Below the pieces are notes generated by a model that worked only from the letters and a program-made list of their open reading frames with translations, did no database searches and had not been told where the DNA came from. A stretch of DNA of 64,000 nt, taken from Peronospora farinosa (Eukaryota; Oomycota; Peronosporomycetes; Peronosporales; Peronosporaceae). Shown one piece after another: positions 44,913-55,124 of this stretch. The stretch lies in assembly GCA_947646735.1 (NCBI GenBank), contig CANTFK010000989.1, forward strand, positions 186,001 through 250,000. The letters run 5' to 3'. A program made the translations under genes and the position numbers. Each line of letters begins with the position of its first letter. The stretch's first letter is position 1.

Positions 44913-45110
44913 ATGGCCGAAAAAAAATACAGTGCAAAAGTATCGGAGGTTCCAATAGTTGGCAAGTCTGGGAAGAAGATTTGCTGTTCATGTCCGACTA
45001 CGAAACAAGCACGTGATTTATGTGTCGTCAGGAACGGCGAAGAAAATTGCAAGGACATTATTGAGGCACACAAGGCCTGTTTACGCAGTGAAGGCTTTAC
45101 GATCAAGTAA
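44913..45110 (+). CDS. COX17: Cytochrome c oxidase copper chaperone COX17
   Basis: A 65-residue protein from the ATG at 44913. It holds the copper site KICCSCP and twin CX9C motifs (CPTTKQARDLC and CKDIIEAHKAC) that form the disulphide-linked helical hairpin, and ends ACLRSEGF, as in COX17. It works in the mitochondrial intermembrane space and hands Cu(I) to SCO1 and COX11 for cytochrome c oxidase assembly. The length is normal and there is no intron. A longer upstream open frame lacks an ATG. It is convergent with the SUMO protease. Confidence 0.93.
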   Translation: MAEKKYSAKVSEVPIVGKSGKKICCSCPTTKQARDLCVVRNGEENCKDIIEAHKACLRSEGFTIK

Positions 45111-45325
45111 TTTACCGTCGTCTTTTGAGTCCAGAAGAAGAAGAAGAAGAACGTGCAGACGGTCTATTGCACGTATATATGAAGACAAAAGTGAGTGATC
45201 ACACCGTCAATAATAAAACCGTTAAAACAAGAAAAACACATAGAAAACTTGTCGTCTTTTGTCTTGAGCTGAGCTCGACGTATATTCCTGAGCCGCCAAT
45301 GTTTATTTACGGTAAAGACCGTCAT

Positions 45326-47469
45326 CTATAGCCATTCCTCTTCAAGTGGAATATAACCTCGGGTGACGTGGAGTACAATGCGATGCCTGTGAAAAGGAAT
45401 GTCTTTCTGCTTGAAAGACAGCGGCTAGGAAGCAACAAACAGTCACGTACACGGGTAAATTGCGTTTGAAATGACGTAGAGTTGCTGACAAAACATACCA
45501 AATTTTGAGACAGGTAGTCTGCGAACAAGCACGAGAAGACGCCGCAGTCAGATCCATTCATCTGCAGAGGCGTGTCGGGTGTGGTAGTCACCAACTCCCA
45601 CCCTTGGTCATTAAATTTTGTCTTTTTCTTGTGTTCCGACTCATCGTTGAGATACCTAGCGGACACACGTTGTCAGAAAGCCAGTCAACGATTGTGAAAT
45701 GGTTTGTCGAGGTCCAAGAATCCGGCAGCTTACTTCATCAAAACTTTAATGCACGTGGCACCGCTTCCGTGCATGGAATCGTAATATTGGATGCGCTTTT
45801 CCGTCATGAAAATAGCAGCCATGCACCAATGCATCTGCATGAAGTAATAAATTAGTACGTATGTTAGTCAGAGATTCTTCATACTTGTCAACAATTGATA
45901 GGAATCCATACGTTGCCGACGTTGACCGGCACAAATATCTTGTCCATGGCAAACAGATCTATCTATAAACAATCGAGACATACAGTCGTTAACTCCATTT
46001 GTACCAAAACAACAAGACCAGTTCCTTGCATCTACCTTCCTTGTCCAACGGCGGACGTTAGTAAAATTGTAGCCATTCTCCGACACTTTCGTGTAGAAGA
46101 ATGAATTGAAAAAGTGGCTCCGCTTTTGCAGGATACCAGCTTTCACTAACGCTTCATCGCGATCGCTCATCATCTGAAAGTAAAAGTTAATCACCTACAT
46201 AAGATAAAAGAACGCCATAAGAAGTAAGACAACTGACATGACATCCGAGGCAGTAGCGCCACCACAATAATACAAACCTCATCATTGAGCCACACTAGAG
46301 GCAACAAACACTGCAAATGACGGCGCGTAATGTCTACGTTGTACTTCTGAACGAGGACCTCCTCCATTGGGCCTTCATGCAGTGCATCTTCAACAATTTC
46401 GAGTAGCTCTGGTGGTAACTCCTTGTTGCGATTCTTCTCTTCTTCCTCATCAAAGACATCTGCAGCCAGATCGTATATCTCATCGAGTAAAACTTCCTCC
46501 AGAATAGTCTACGCACGCACGTATCATCACAGTCCGAATATTAGCATTGCGACGTCATCCACTATCGCAAAGATAAAATCTTTACAGACATTCGTCTCTC
46601 GCTCTGCTAGACGTTTGTAAAATAGTCGATCTGCGTCCAAAGTGCGCGACAAATGTTGAGCTCGAAGTTTTTCTAAAACACCATGCAACCAGGACATGTA
46701 ACCACCTCAGCCTCCGTAACCACTACAGTTATACACATCAATTCCAATCCCCCCTACCTTCTACTTCAGCAATTTCCTCCTCACGAGACTTTGCCGTCAT
46801 ACTCATTTCAGTCTTTTTGTTGGTATCTGTCGTCACTTTTAGTGCCACATCATTCTTTTCGTCTTTACTTGATTGCATCAGAGCATCTCCCTCCTGTAAA
46901 AACAACACAATCACTCTCTTTGTATTCTCTTTCTGCTCTAAATACTATCGTACCTTCATCTCCCACATCTTTTTACTCTCTTCTCTCTGCTTCGCAATTG
47001 GGTACTTCTTTGTCATGTTTTTGTCCCTTTCTCGTCTATTAAAACGACACTCTCCTCTCTGTCCCCTCAACTCTTTCTGCAAACTTTTCAAAATACTCTG
47101 ATTTCTCTTGTTCTCTTCGTACACGTAATTAACTTTTTCAAAAACCACTTTTTGCTTTTTCAACCGTGATGACCCGTATTCCTCGTGATTAAATTCCCAT
47201 AAACGACGTCGATATTTATCAAAAGCAAATTCTTCAGGGTCAGAGACCTCTCGACGCACTGTAAGGCCCGTGTAAAACGACTCTGAGGCTAAAGGAGGTT
47301 TAATTAGATCCACTGGATAGTTTTGCAAGAGATTTCGACTGTATTGAGCCGCGTCCCTAAGGCGTTGGCGATAGCGATGAGCATCCAATGAAACCTGAAT
47401 ATCTTGCTAACATTAACGTTAGCAATTAGCAATGAAATAACTACAGGGAGCTCTATATAGACGTACCAT
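45326..47469 (-). CDS. Ulp1/SENP-family SUMO protease (C48), ten exons
   Basis: Exons fitted by phase: 47469-47467 (only the ATG), 47394-46954, 46893-46758, 46672-46590, 46508-46278, 46194-46036, 45962-45912, 45834-45734, 45655-45499 and 45406-45326, giving 480 residues. The donor at 46589 (GTCTGT) is weak; GTGGAT at 46562 is also in phase. The N-terminal half is charged and helical. The protease domain starts at VWLNDEVINFYFQMM. The catalytic set is His in MHWCMAAIF, Asp in YYDSMHGSG, and Gln and Cys in LQMNGSDCGVFSC. It should process SUMO precursors and remove SUMO from targets. Nine introns in 2.1 kb make it by far the most intron-dense gene here. Confidence 0.82.
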
Positions 47470-47636
47470 TAGACAGCTAAAGTAGTAAGTAGTCTTGCTA
47501 TATGCTTCCCCTTTTTGACAATGACAAATATTCGGGTATAAGAACGAATAGAAAATCGACATGTAACCTCATATTTCAGCTGAAAATTATATACTATCAT
47601 GTTTTATTGTTATATTCGTTACCACAGTTTTCCCAA

Positions 47637-48812
47637 TCAATTCAGTAATGGCTTCGATTCATTGGCTACATGTCCAAGCACTTGATCCGCTGACAGTCGA
47701 CGATTTGGGTCTTTTTCCAATAACCCACAAATGAGCTCTTTTGTCTTAATTGGAACATTGGTCCATACAGGACTTAAAAAAGACAAGGACTCGGTCTTGA
47801 CACGTTCTAAAATTTCATCTTCACTTGAGCGGCCCGTGAGGTCAAAAGGATGACGACCTGATATGAGAATGTACAAAATGCATCCAAGTGCCCACATGTC
47901 CATTGCAGGCGTCATTTCCTGGTATTCAAGAACTTCCGGAGACCAGTAGCATCGAGTTCCTGACAAGGTCGTCGTCGTCGTATCGAAGTTCTCGGGCTGC
48001 GATTTTCGTGAGACGGAGCCAAAGTCGATAATTTTGAGCTTGATATCTTCCCAATCACGTTTGAAATGGCTTTTGCTGTCACAATCCACGAGTGTCATGA
48101 CGTTCTCAGGTTTCAGATCACCGTGAATGACATCAGCTTCGTGCATGAATTGCAACGCACTCGCTAACTGCGACACGAGTTGCAATGACTGCGTCGAATC
48201 CAGCGTGTGATGCTTGGTAATGAATGAATGAAGAGAAATGCCGGGCACATATTCCAATACAATGTAGTGGAAGTCATTGTGGTAATACGAGCCTTTGTAG
48301 CCTACAATATTCTCATGGCCACCCGCGCGCTCGAGACACTCCAATGCTTGTTGTTCACGCTGCACCTCTTCGTAATTCCCTTCAATGTCCTGGACCATTT
48401 TTACTGCCGCTACATGTCCAGTTTCCTTGTGTACACACTGCATCACTACCCCAAAAGAGCCACTGCCCAGTATCCTTTTTGTTTCATACTCAGTGTCAAA
48501 GTAGACTGAGACACTATTGCTGGTGGTATTGCCATCGACGAGTACATCGTCCTCTCCATCTTGTTTTTCTTCTTGTTCAAGCACTTCGCACAGCGTCTCA
48601 CTTCCTCCAATAACAGTCAAAGCAGCCACTGCCGATCCAGCAATCAGCAACTCTCGTGTGTTCCAATTGTCCCCGTTTCCCTTGAATTGACGCAACGGTT
48701 GTTCACAAAAATCCACGGTAGTTCTCAACTTCATATTGTCATTGCTTGCAAGTGCAAGTGTTCGCATGCCGGTGTTGGCAATTCGTTGAATTCGACTAAT
48801 TGCAAGCATCAT
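47637..48812 (-). CDS. Membrane-anchored Ser/Thr protein kinase
   Basis: A single exon of 391 residues with an ATG start. The basic N-terminus (MMLAISRIQRIANTGMRTLAL) could target mitochondria; a hydrophobic segment LLIAGSAVAALTVIGG lies near residue 55-72. The kinase domain begins near 110 with GSGSFGVV and has AAVKMV (ATP Lys), IHGDLKPEN (catalytic loop), IIDFGS and YWSPEV (APE equivalent). Catalytic Asp, Lys and Asn are kept, but the Arg of HRD is Gly, so activation-loop phosphorylation may not be needed. The order resembles CaMK-like protist kinases; the substrate is unknown. Confidence 0.8.
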   Translation of the reverse strand: MMLAISRIQRIANTGMRTLALASNDNMKLRTTVDFCEQPLRQFKGNGDNWNTRELLIAGSAVAALTVIGGSETLCEVLEQEEKQDGEDDVLVDGNTTSNSVSVYFDTEYETKRILGSGSFGVVMQCVHKETGHVAAVKMVQDIEGNYEEVQREQQALECLERAGGHENIVGYKGSYYHNDFHYIVLEYVPGISLHSFITKHHTLDSTQSLQLVSQLASALQFMHEADVIHGDLKPENVMTLVDCDSKSHFKRDWEDIKLKIIDFGSVSRKSQPENFDTTTTTLSGTRCYWSPEVLEYQEMTPAMDMWALGCILYILISGRHPFDLTGRSSEDEILERVKTESLSFLSPVWTNVPIKTKELICGLLEKDPNRRLSADQVLGHVANESKPLLN

Positions 48813-49209
48813 CTGTCAAAAGGGTGTCGGTTTTAGATAAAAGCAGACTGATGTCAACACGTTCGTTGCGTGGTTTTCAACTTGTGGCTTTGCTTGCAAT
48901 TTCACCTTTGACTTGTCCTCTTTACCTACCGAAAAAGAGTCTTCACTTGTTTTTAGTGTGACTGTGAAATGCAGTAACGTATTGTCTCGTAGAATGACTT
49001 TGATTACAGTACCACTTTGTTTCGTCCCTTTTGTACGTAACGGCTGATTATATGGAAACTACTATGAGACGTGCATCTCTATTACTAAATCAAAAAGAGC
49101 CATTTGTGTAAGTAACAATAAATAATGGATAGAGATGGATAGAATTTATCATATTCCACTTTTGTCATTATCGAATGATGGAGGTAAAATAGATGGGAAA
49201 GATTTCTAA
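48813..49209. other. Divergent intergenic region
   Basis: About 400 bp between the kinase and beta-propeller genes; AT-rich, no ORF or repeat. Confidence 0.5.
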
Positions 49210-50448
49210 ATGGATAGAAAGAGCACAGCGTGCCACTCTTGCGAGGGAGTCACCAAGTCCATTATGGACAATAATGACGTCGAATGGCGGGTTTGGTCGG
49301 CGAGATTACAGGGTTTTCGTCCATTTCCGACATGGAATGGAACGATCAGTGCACCTCTAAAAACTAATCAAAAACTTTGTAGTCTTCTTACCGTCAATGG
49401 TGAGCTCGTAATACTACAAACCGTTGAAAATGACGATAAAATGGAGTTATTTGTGCGTGTTGTAAAGGTTCTTCTACCCACAATCGAGAACTTTGTGAGC
49501 TTTTGTCAATGTTGGGCAAAGGATGGATCATTTATTGCGACGGCACATGATAACAACGTGGTGTTGTATTCAAGTGACGATTTTCATGTGCTGCAGAGAG
49601 TGAACGTGTGCTATGTCGTGATATCTATGGACCTTGTAAAGGTGGAGACTCAAGACACGACAAGAAGAGACGATCGAGAGTTTCTTTTGCTGGTTGGCAC
49701 AGCTTTTGGGGCTTTCTTGTACACGATCTTGTTGGACAGGGAGAGAGATAATGTAGAAAATGGTACAAGGGACTTGACATTGACGCCAGTAGCAAAAGTG
49801 CACGAGGGGGTTGCCGTGTGCATGGTCAAGTTCTCGAGTGATGGCTACACTGCTGCAATTGGAACCATGGATGGCCGATTGTTCTTGCGGAGATTGGATT
49901 CTCATAGTCATGACACTCTTGCCATATTCGGGACTGTCGTATTATCACGAGTGTTGCAAGCTCCACGGATCACGGGCTTGTCCTTTTCAATGTGCTCTAC
50001 GAAACTCGTGGTAGCAACAAGAAAAGGCTACGTCTACGTGTTTACCTGTGCATCGAAAGTAGAGCCATGGCGGTCGCTACCAAGTTGCGTTCATCTCAGC
50101 GCGAACCCGAACGCACGTGGTGTACTTGGCACAAACAAAACAGCCTCTACGGTTCAGACGCTAGTGTCGTGCTGGGGGCCCGTCTTCGTAGTGTGCTCAC
50201 GGACCCACACATCACGGCTTGAAATGTACGATTTCGTGTCTGGCAGTCTGTTGCACTCACTGCAGCTTGCACCAGTAAAATCCGTCTCCTCTGCGACGTT
50301 ATGCCAGTGGGTGGATCAGCAACTTGTTACAGGTATTTGCAGCATGCAAATAAACGACGATGGACGCTCGCGGTTGCTGTGCCACGACTCGAGCGCCAAC
50401 GTTGCTGTTGTGGAATGGCCATTTCTAGACGTCATTGAACGACGGTAG
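49210..50448 (+). CDS. WD40-like beta-propeller protein
   Basis: A single exon of 412 residues with an ATG start. Degenerate WD40 blades are visible: FCQCWAKDGSFIATAHDNNVVLYSS, VCMVKFSSDGYTAAIGTMDGRLFLRR, and ITGLSFSMCSTKLVVATRKGYVYVF. The canonical WD dipeptides are mostly absent. There is no signal peptide or membrane helix. Such propellers are scaffolds for complexes. I cannot place it in a named family, and several nuclear-pore, ciliary or trafficking subunits are possible. Confidence 0.6.
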   Translation: MDRKSTACHSCEGVTKSIMDNNDVEWRVWSARLQGFRPFPTWNGTISAPLKTNQKLCSLLTVNGELVILQTVENDDKMELFVRVVKVLLPTIENFVSFCQCWAKDGSFIATAHDNNVVLYSSDDFHVLQRVNVCYVVISMDLVKVETQDTTRRDDREFLLLVGTAFGAFLYTILLDRERDNVENGTRDLTLTPVAKVHEGVAVCMVKFSSDGYTAAIGTMDGRLFLRRLDSHSHDTLAIFGTVVLSRVLQAPRITGLSFSMCSTKLVVATRKGYVYVFTCASKVEPWRSLPSCVHLSANPNARGVLGTNKTASTVQTLVSCWGPVFVVCSRTHTSRLEMYDFVSGSLLHSLQLAPVKSVSSATLCQWVDQQLVTGICSMQINDDGRSRLLCHDSSANVAVVEWPFLDVIERR

Positions 50449-50886
50449 ATGACTCAAAAGAATCGACTGGCGGACTTGAATGTTTTTGACTTTTCTTCGT
50501 TTCCACAAAATGCAACGCTTCTATAGGACCATGCGGTACATCTGCGCTGCCGATAATCTCAGCTATAAGGTCCTGTCGCGGGTTATAAGCTTCTGGCTAC
50601 CAAAATGGAAACCTTACAAGTCGTATGAACTTGTCGGAGACGCTGAGCGGCATCAATTTGGCCGAACTAAACACCACCATAAAGTTTGTGAAGTGAAACT
50701 GTTTACAAGACAGCAGCTTGCTTGATCTGATTTTGCGCGCTGTCGTATGTCACGACCATTCACGTTTTTTCGTATTGTTTTGCAGTGGTCGGCACTGAAT
50801 GCGATGCCGCGATGTAAGGACGGACATTATTTGTTCTCGCAAAAGTGTTCACACCTGCATCATCCAAATACATTCCAGTGCTTGGA
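50449..50886 (+). other. Unresolved stretch with exon-like pieces
   Basis: Directly after the preceding TAG is an ATG (50449) opening a 24-codon frame that ends TATAG at about 50527. Near 50785-50906 a frame preceded by TTTTGCAG reads CKDGHYLFSQKCSHLH and FQCLECAAIR, a tidy Cys/His pattern. Parts of a spliced or decayed gene are possible; I could not join them. Confidence 0.25.
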
Positions 50887-51621
50887 ATGCGCCGCCATTC
50901 GGTGAATGCTAGCAAAACCAAGATAGCTTTCGCTACCCACGAAAGACTTTACAGCAACGCCGACATTGCTACTCTCGTCGTCTGCTCACCTCCTCCTTCA
51001 TTTCCCACGTCGTCGGTCTTTTTTGAACTGTCGCTCCTTCTGGTCGCAATTTTCTTGATGCGTGCTTGCTCATCGTCCCGATATTTAGCTACGTCGCGCC
51101 GGTGCGTCCGTCCGTTGACCAGCTTCCTCAGCAATCAGACTGCGCCGACTTTACTGATGGATGCAAGCTGCACCTGTTACATCAAAATCACGACAAAACT
51201 GCAGCTGGAGATGAAGTTTGGAATGGAACATACGGTGGAAGTATCGGCTACTGTAAAGCTGCTGAGTTCGGAGAACTGCAGTGGTGTGGAGAGTATTTGG
51301 CGTTGCGACGTCCAAATCGTGATGTTGGACACTCGTCGTATTGGAAACATTGGAGGAAATTTCAGGACATATTGGTATATGATATGCCGCCACCTTGTAG
51401 TTTGTTCTTTGTGGTGCGAGTGCTGCAGATATTGGAGGTGGTGGCCAATTTGTGCTTGCTTGACTCTTGTTCCCTGGACGGGGACACTGCAGACGTTGAA
51501 GCTTGTGCAGTACAGTGACGGAGACAAGCTTGACATTGTAAGATATGCAGGTCGAAGAATTGATGTCCATATGGGAGGACATAAGCTCGTCGCCGCGTGC
51601 AAACGACGCTCGCACAACTAA
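50887..51621 (+). CDS. Uncertain ORF, one membrane-like segment
   Basis: A 244-residue frame from the ATG at 50887. It has a hydrophobic segment (SVFFELSLLLVAIFLMRAC) and a Cys/Trp-rich second half. Two other long open frames overlap it (51066-51518 plus and 51151-51642 minus), so all three may be chance products of balanced composition. No family is recognised. Confidence 0.25.
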   Translation: MRRHSVNASKTKIAFATHERLYSNADIATLVVCSPPPSFPTSSVFFELSLLLVAIFLMRACSSSRYLATSRRCVRPLTSFLSNQTAPTLLMDASCTCYIKITTKLQLEMKFGMEHTVEVSATVKLLSSENCSGVESIWRCDVQIVMLDTRRIGNIGGNFRTYWYMICRHLVVCSLWCECCRYWRWWPICACLTLVPWTGTLQTLKLVQYSDGDKLDIVRYAGRRIDVHMGGHKLVAACKRRSHN

Positions 51622-52043
51622 GTGAATGTAACTGATTGCCACTTTGTGCTACATTACGGGTTTTCTCGCTCGTTTATGACTGCATAGCTGGACGTCGCCT
51701 TGAACAATCAAGTAGACGAAAGCTGCCTCAAGTTAGTGATAGTCAACGAGTGGCCGGGCCCTCGCGGGGTGACGAATCTTGTACCTCGAAGGACGACACT
51801 ATGTCTTTACGTCGATCTTCTCTAGAACTGACCTGATCATGGATTCCAACCAGTGCGATATTACGTCAAGTCGCTGTTCTTGAAGTGGCAGTAATCACGG
51901 CCATGAACCAAATTGATGACAAAGTTTTACTTCGTGTCCACACAAAACTCGCCATACGAAACCGTCATTGCAAACATCTTCCATCAGCACGCTTCCTCAA
52001 CCCCCACATTCATCATTTCGCTTCAACTTACACGACCAAAAGC
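51622..52043. other. Intergenic, 3' flank of the PI3-kinase
   Basis: Short frames only. Nothing was recognised. Confidence 0.45.
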
Positions 52044-55000
52044 TTATCGCTCCGGCCCACCCCACACGTACTTATAAATAGACGAAGCACCACTGGTGAG
52101 TGAGCTCGCGACGGTGGAAACTGTTGCTTCGACAGCTTCGACGCCAATCTTGACGGACGAGCCAACAGATGTCATACCTTTCGACACCGTCTTCTCATTC
52201 GAATGGGCATGCACAAAGTCACTAAGCTTCAAGCCGATTCGTTCGTTCAGCTTGCCTTCCATCCGCAACATCAGCGCTGTCGCTGCCTCATCGTCCGATT
52301 GACCTGGAAGAAATCGTTCGATTACAAAGGCCTCGAGGTCACTCTGGGTGTAGTTCACTCCAAAGTCCGTTATCTCCGGAAGTGCCTTCACTACCAACGT
52401 GAGCATGATCATAAACAAACTCACGTGCCGCCTCAAACAGTTGAACGCAACGACACACAGCTGCTTGAACTGCTCAAATTGCTGTGTCTGCGTGCCTCCA
52501 AGAGCCTCAATCATGTAGTGGTCCAATCTCATCGGCGGCTGCAGCGGCTTGGGGTCCTTCCCCAGTATAAAACCGTAGTCGATGTGGAATAAGATGCCGT
52601 CTTTTGTGAGCATGACATTGTCTGCGTGGCGGTCACCCACACCCAACAAGAAAGTGATTACAGTGTATGCGGCAAGGCTCTCCCTGAAAGAGGAAGAGAT
52701 GTCGCTGAGTGTGCGATGGCCATTATAATGGTGCAAGAAATTCATGATTGTACCGTGATCTCGAATAATGGAATACAGCGTGTGCGCATTCTCGACGATC
52801 TCAATGAGCCCGTCAAAACTGCTCGTCGGAAGCACACGATACGTCACTAGCGGAATATCCAGTCGTGTCTCCTGCTTTAAAATCAAGTACATGACGTTGA
52901 TGATGTTCTGAACAATCGAGTCTTTTCGAAGATCATCCCGCTTGTACATAAGGCGATAGTGAGGCAGCTTCTGAGTACGACAACTCCATGTATTCCGCTG
53001 AGATTCGGCATTAGCATCCGCAAAGTACTCAGCCTCCTCTTCCTCGCGATTGACGTCCGTGCACGTGATGATCATGGGTGCCTCTGCACTTCGTTTTATC
53101 TCGATCTTTTTGTAGTCAATGCCGCAAACCTTGACCTGCGGATCGACAGGCAGTCGTAAGAGTGGCCATAATTGCCCTCCATCCCTTCTTGCTTGACTGG
53201 AGTCGCTAAGCTTTTTGTCATCGGTCGACGTTGGCAGGGATGATTTCTCGATCGATGCTTGCAAGATTTGACGCGCATCCTCGACAGGAATGCGTGGTGG
53301 GATCTTCCACAGTAAGTCCACCAGTTCCTGACCCCGAAGCAGCTGCTCCGCAATGTCATCACTGGCAAACTTCCGTAACTCTACCAGGCGGCCAGTTGAC
53401 GACTTGTCCTTGAACTGCACCAGCGTGAGAAGTAGCCGCTGCTTCATGCCATCAAACTTGCGGCGACAACTTGAATCTTCTGCCATGATCGTAAGTCCCC
53501 AGTATAAATCGTAGCAGAAGCGAATATCACACTGAGCTTGACGGATCAGTGCCTGCCCTAGCTTGCTGCCAGCAGCGTTCGACTCTACACTGAGGCTGTG
53601 CAGAAGCACCTGCAAGTAACTCCACCATTCATTCTCGGTAGCAGTCTTCAGCAATGCCTTAATCGCCATCGCGCGCAGTCGATGGTTGCAAATGGTCTCG
53701 TCCGCAAGAATTTCCAATGCGTCGACACTACCAATGTGTGGCTTGCACAGACGCGAGCACATCGTCAGCATACATGTATGCTTACGCTCCTGACGTAACA
53801 ATTCCATCACTTCGTCCACCAACTGCATGTTTGTTTCGTGCCTTTGTCGAGCACTGATAGGACTATCAATGTCACTCTCAGTCAGGTCTGTAACATGGTG
53901 CTCTGTCTCATTCTCGCCCGAGAAGTCAACAGCTTTCACGAGCTGCAATAGCCACTTTGTGTGACCAGCAAGGAACGAACGGTTAATGATCAACATTTTT
54001 TTCTCTCTCTCAGACAAGCGATGCGTTGGCAAATAGTACTGTATCTGGCGGAACATGGACAAACACATGATAGTTGCGCGGTGCCATTTCCGACACACTT
54101 GGCCTAAAGTCCGTAATTCCTGCAGATCAAACTCGCACAATTCAAACACCTTGACTGTGATGTAGTGGTGTCGTCGCTGTTGCAGTGCACACGCGCAGTC
54201 GTCACAAACGCGTTGCATGACACTGCTATCCTGGACGTCCATCGATCTGTGCGAGCTTGTCGCATTTGATGCCCCAATACTCGTCAGAGATGACGATGCA
54301 CTCCCAGATCTAGTCCGATTCGGCGTAAATTTACTGATCACGTTATTTTCTTGCAGCCTCTGGACATCCTTCAAAAACTTTTCCTGTTGTTCTTCAGGCG
54401 TCGATCTCAGCGACACCGTATTCATAAACGATTGCGAGTGTCTAATTGTCCTGCTGCGACTCATATTCATCCCCGCCGCTGCGTTTGGACTCGAATACGA
54501 CGTCAAATACCAGCTGATATTACCAATCAAATCACTAGCATTTGTCGTCAATGAATTATAAGCCGGCGATACTGGTGTCACCTCGTAATCTCCAGGAATC
54601 ACCACACGTTGACTTGAACAGACCGAGCAAAAGATGCGTCCACAGGCACGACAATGATGTTTACGAACCAGGAGCGAGAACGCCGTGTGACACTTGAAAC
54701 AGGCAAATACTGCATCATCTTGTACCCATGAAGATAATCTTCTAGGCTGTACAAACCTGTACATGTCCTGCCCTAAATGCCCATCGTCTCCATTGGCCCA
54801 ATCTTCGTACTCTGTGCTACTGTTCATGTCCATGTATAGACCTGCTCTTGCATCCTCTTCACTCTCTTCCAGTATATCTTCACTGCCTTCATATACTGAA
54901 TCCAACATGTTATTACCATAAGCAGGAGAGCCCTTATCTTTGTCATCTTGAACAGTCTCTGGCTGTAAGAATCGTCGATTCTGCTGGTCTGGAGCTCTAG

Positions 55001-55124
55001 TAAAACAAGTATTAGATCCTGAAGGTTTACGTCGACGTTTTTGCTGCTGATGCAAAGAATTACGAGCTTCTAGAACCTGTGAGAAGGACAGATCGACGAC
55101 TGCAGAGGTTTCGTGGCTGTACAT
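52044..55124 (-). CDS. FYVE-domain phosphatidylinositol 3-kinase
   Basis: A single exon of 1026 residues from the first ATG (55124); the frame is open further upstream but without an ATG. A FYVE zinc finger lies at about 130-185 (WVQDDAVFACFKCHTAF, RKHHCRACGRIFCSVC), which binds PI3P on endosomes. A PIK helical region follows at about 480-650. The lipid-kinase domain includes GVGDRHADNVM (catalytic loop, near 828) and HIDYGFILGKDPK (activation segment). The catalytic part resembles class III/class I PI3-kinases. Oomycetes are known for phosphatidylinositol kinases with unusual added domains such as FYVE, so an enzyme that binds the type of lipid it may make fits that pattern. The Ser/Thr-rich C-terminal tail (about 985-1020) is an extension. 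No introns. Confidence 0.88.
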   Translation of the reverse strand: MYSHETSAVVDLSFSQVLEARNSLHQQQKRRRKPSGSNTCFTRAPDQQNRRFLQPETVQDDKDKGSPAYGNNMLDSVYEGSEDILEESEEDARAGLYMDMNSSTEYEDWANGDDGHLGQDMYRFVQPRRLSSWVQDDAVFACFKCHTAFSLLVRKHHCRACGRIFCSVCSSQRVVIPGDYEVTPVSPAYNSLTTNASDLIGNISWYLTSYSSPNAAAGMNMSRSRTIRHSQSFMNTVSLRSTPEEQQEKFLKDVQRLQENNVISKFTPNRTRSGSASSSLTSIGASNATSSHRSMDVQDSSVMQRVCDDCACALQQRRHHYITVKVFELCEFDLQELRTLGQVCRKWHRATIMCLSMFRQIQYYLPTHRLSEREKKMLIINRSFLAGHTKWLLQLVKAVDFSGENETEHHVTDLTESDIDSPISARQRHETNMQLVDEVMELLRQERKHTCMLTMCSRLCKPHIGSVDALEILADETICNHRLRAMAIKALLKTATENEWWSYLQVLLHSLSVESNAAGSKLGQALIRQAQCDIRFCYDLYWGLTIMAEDSSCRRKFDGMKQRLLLTLVQFKDKSSTGRLVELRKFASDDIAEQLLRGQELVDLLWKIPPRIPVEDARQILQASIEKSSLPTSTDDKKLSDSSQARRDGGQLWPLLRLPVDPQVKVCGIDYKKIEIKRSAEAPMIITCTDVNREEEEAEYFADANAESQRNTWSCRTQKLPHYRLMYKRDDLRKDSIVQNIINVMYLILKQETRLDIPLVTYRVLPTSSFDGLIEIVENAHTLYSIIRDHGTIMNFLHHYNGHRTLSDISSSFRESLAAYTVITFLLGVGDRHADNVMLTKDGILFHIDYGFILGKDPKPLQPPMRLDHYMIEALGGTQTQQFEQFKQLCVVAFNCLRRHVSLFMIMLTLVVKALPEITDFGVNYTQSDLEAFVIERFLPGQSDDEAATALMLRMEGKLNERIGLKLSDFVHAHSNEKTVSKGMTSVGSSVKIGVEAVEATVSTVASSLTSGASSIYKYVWGGPER

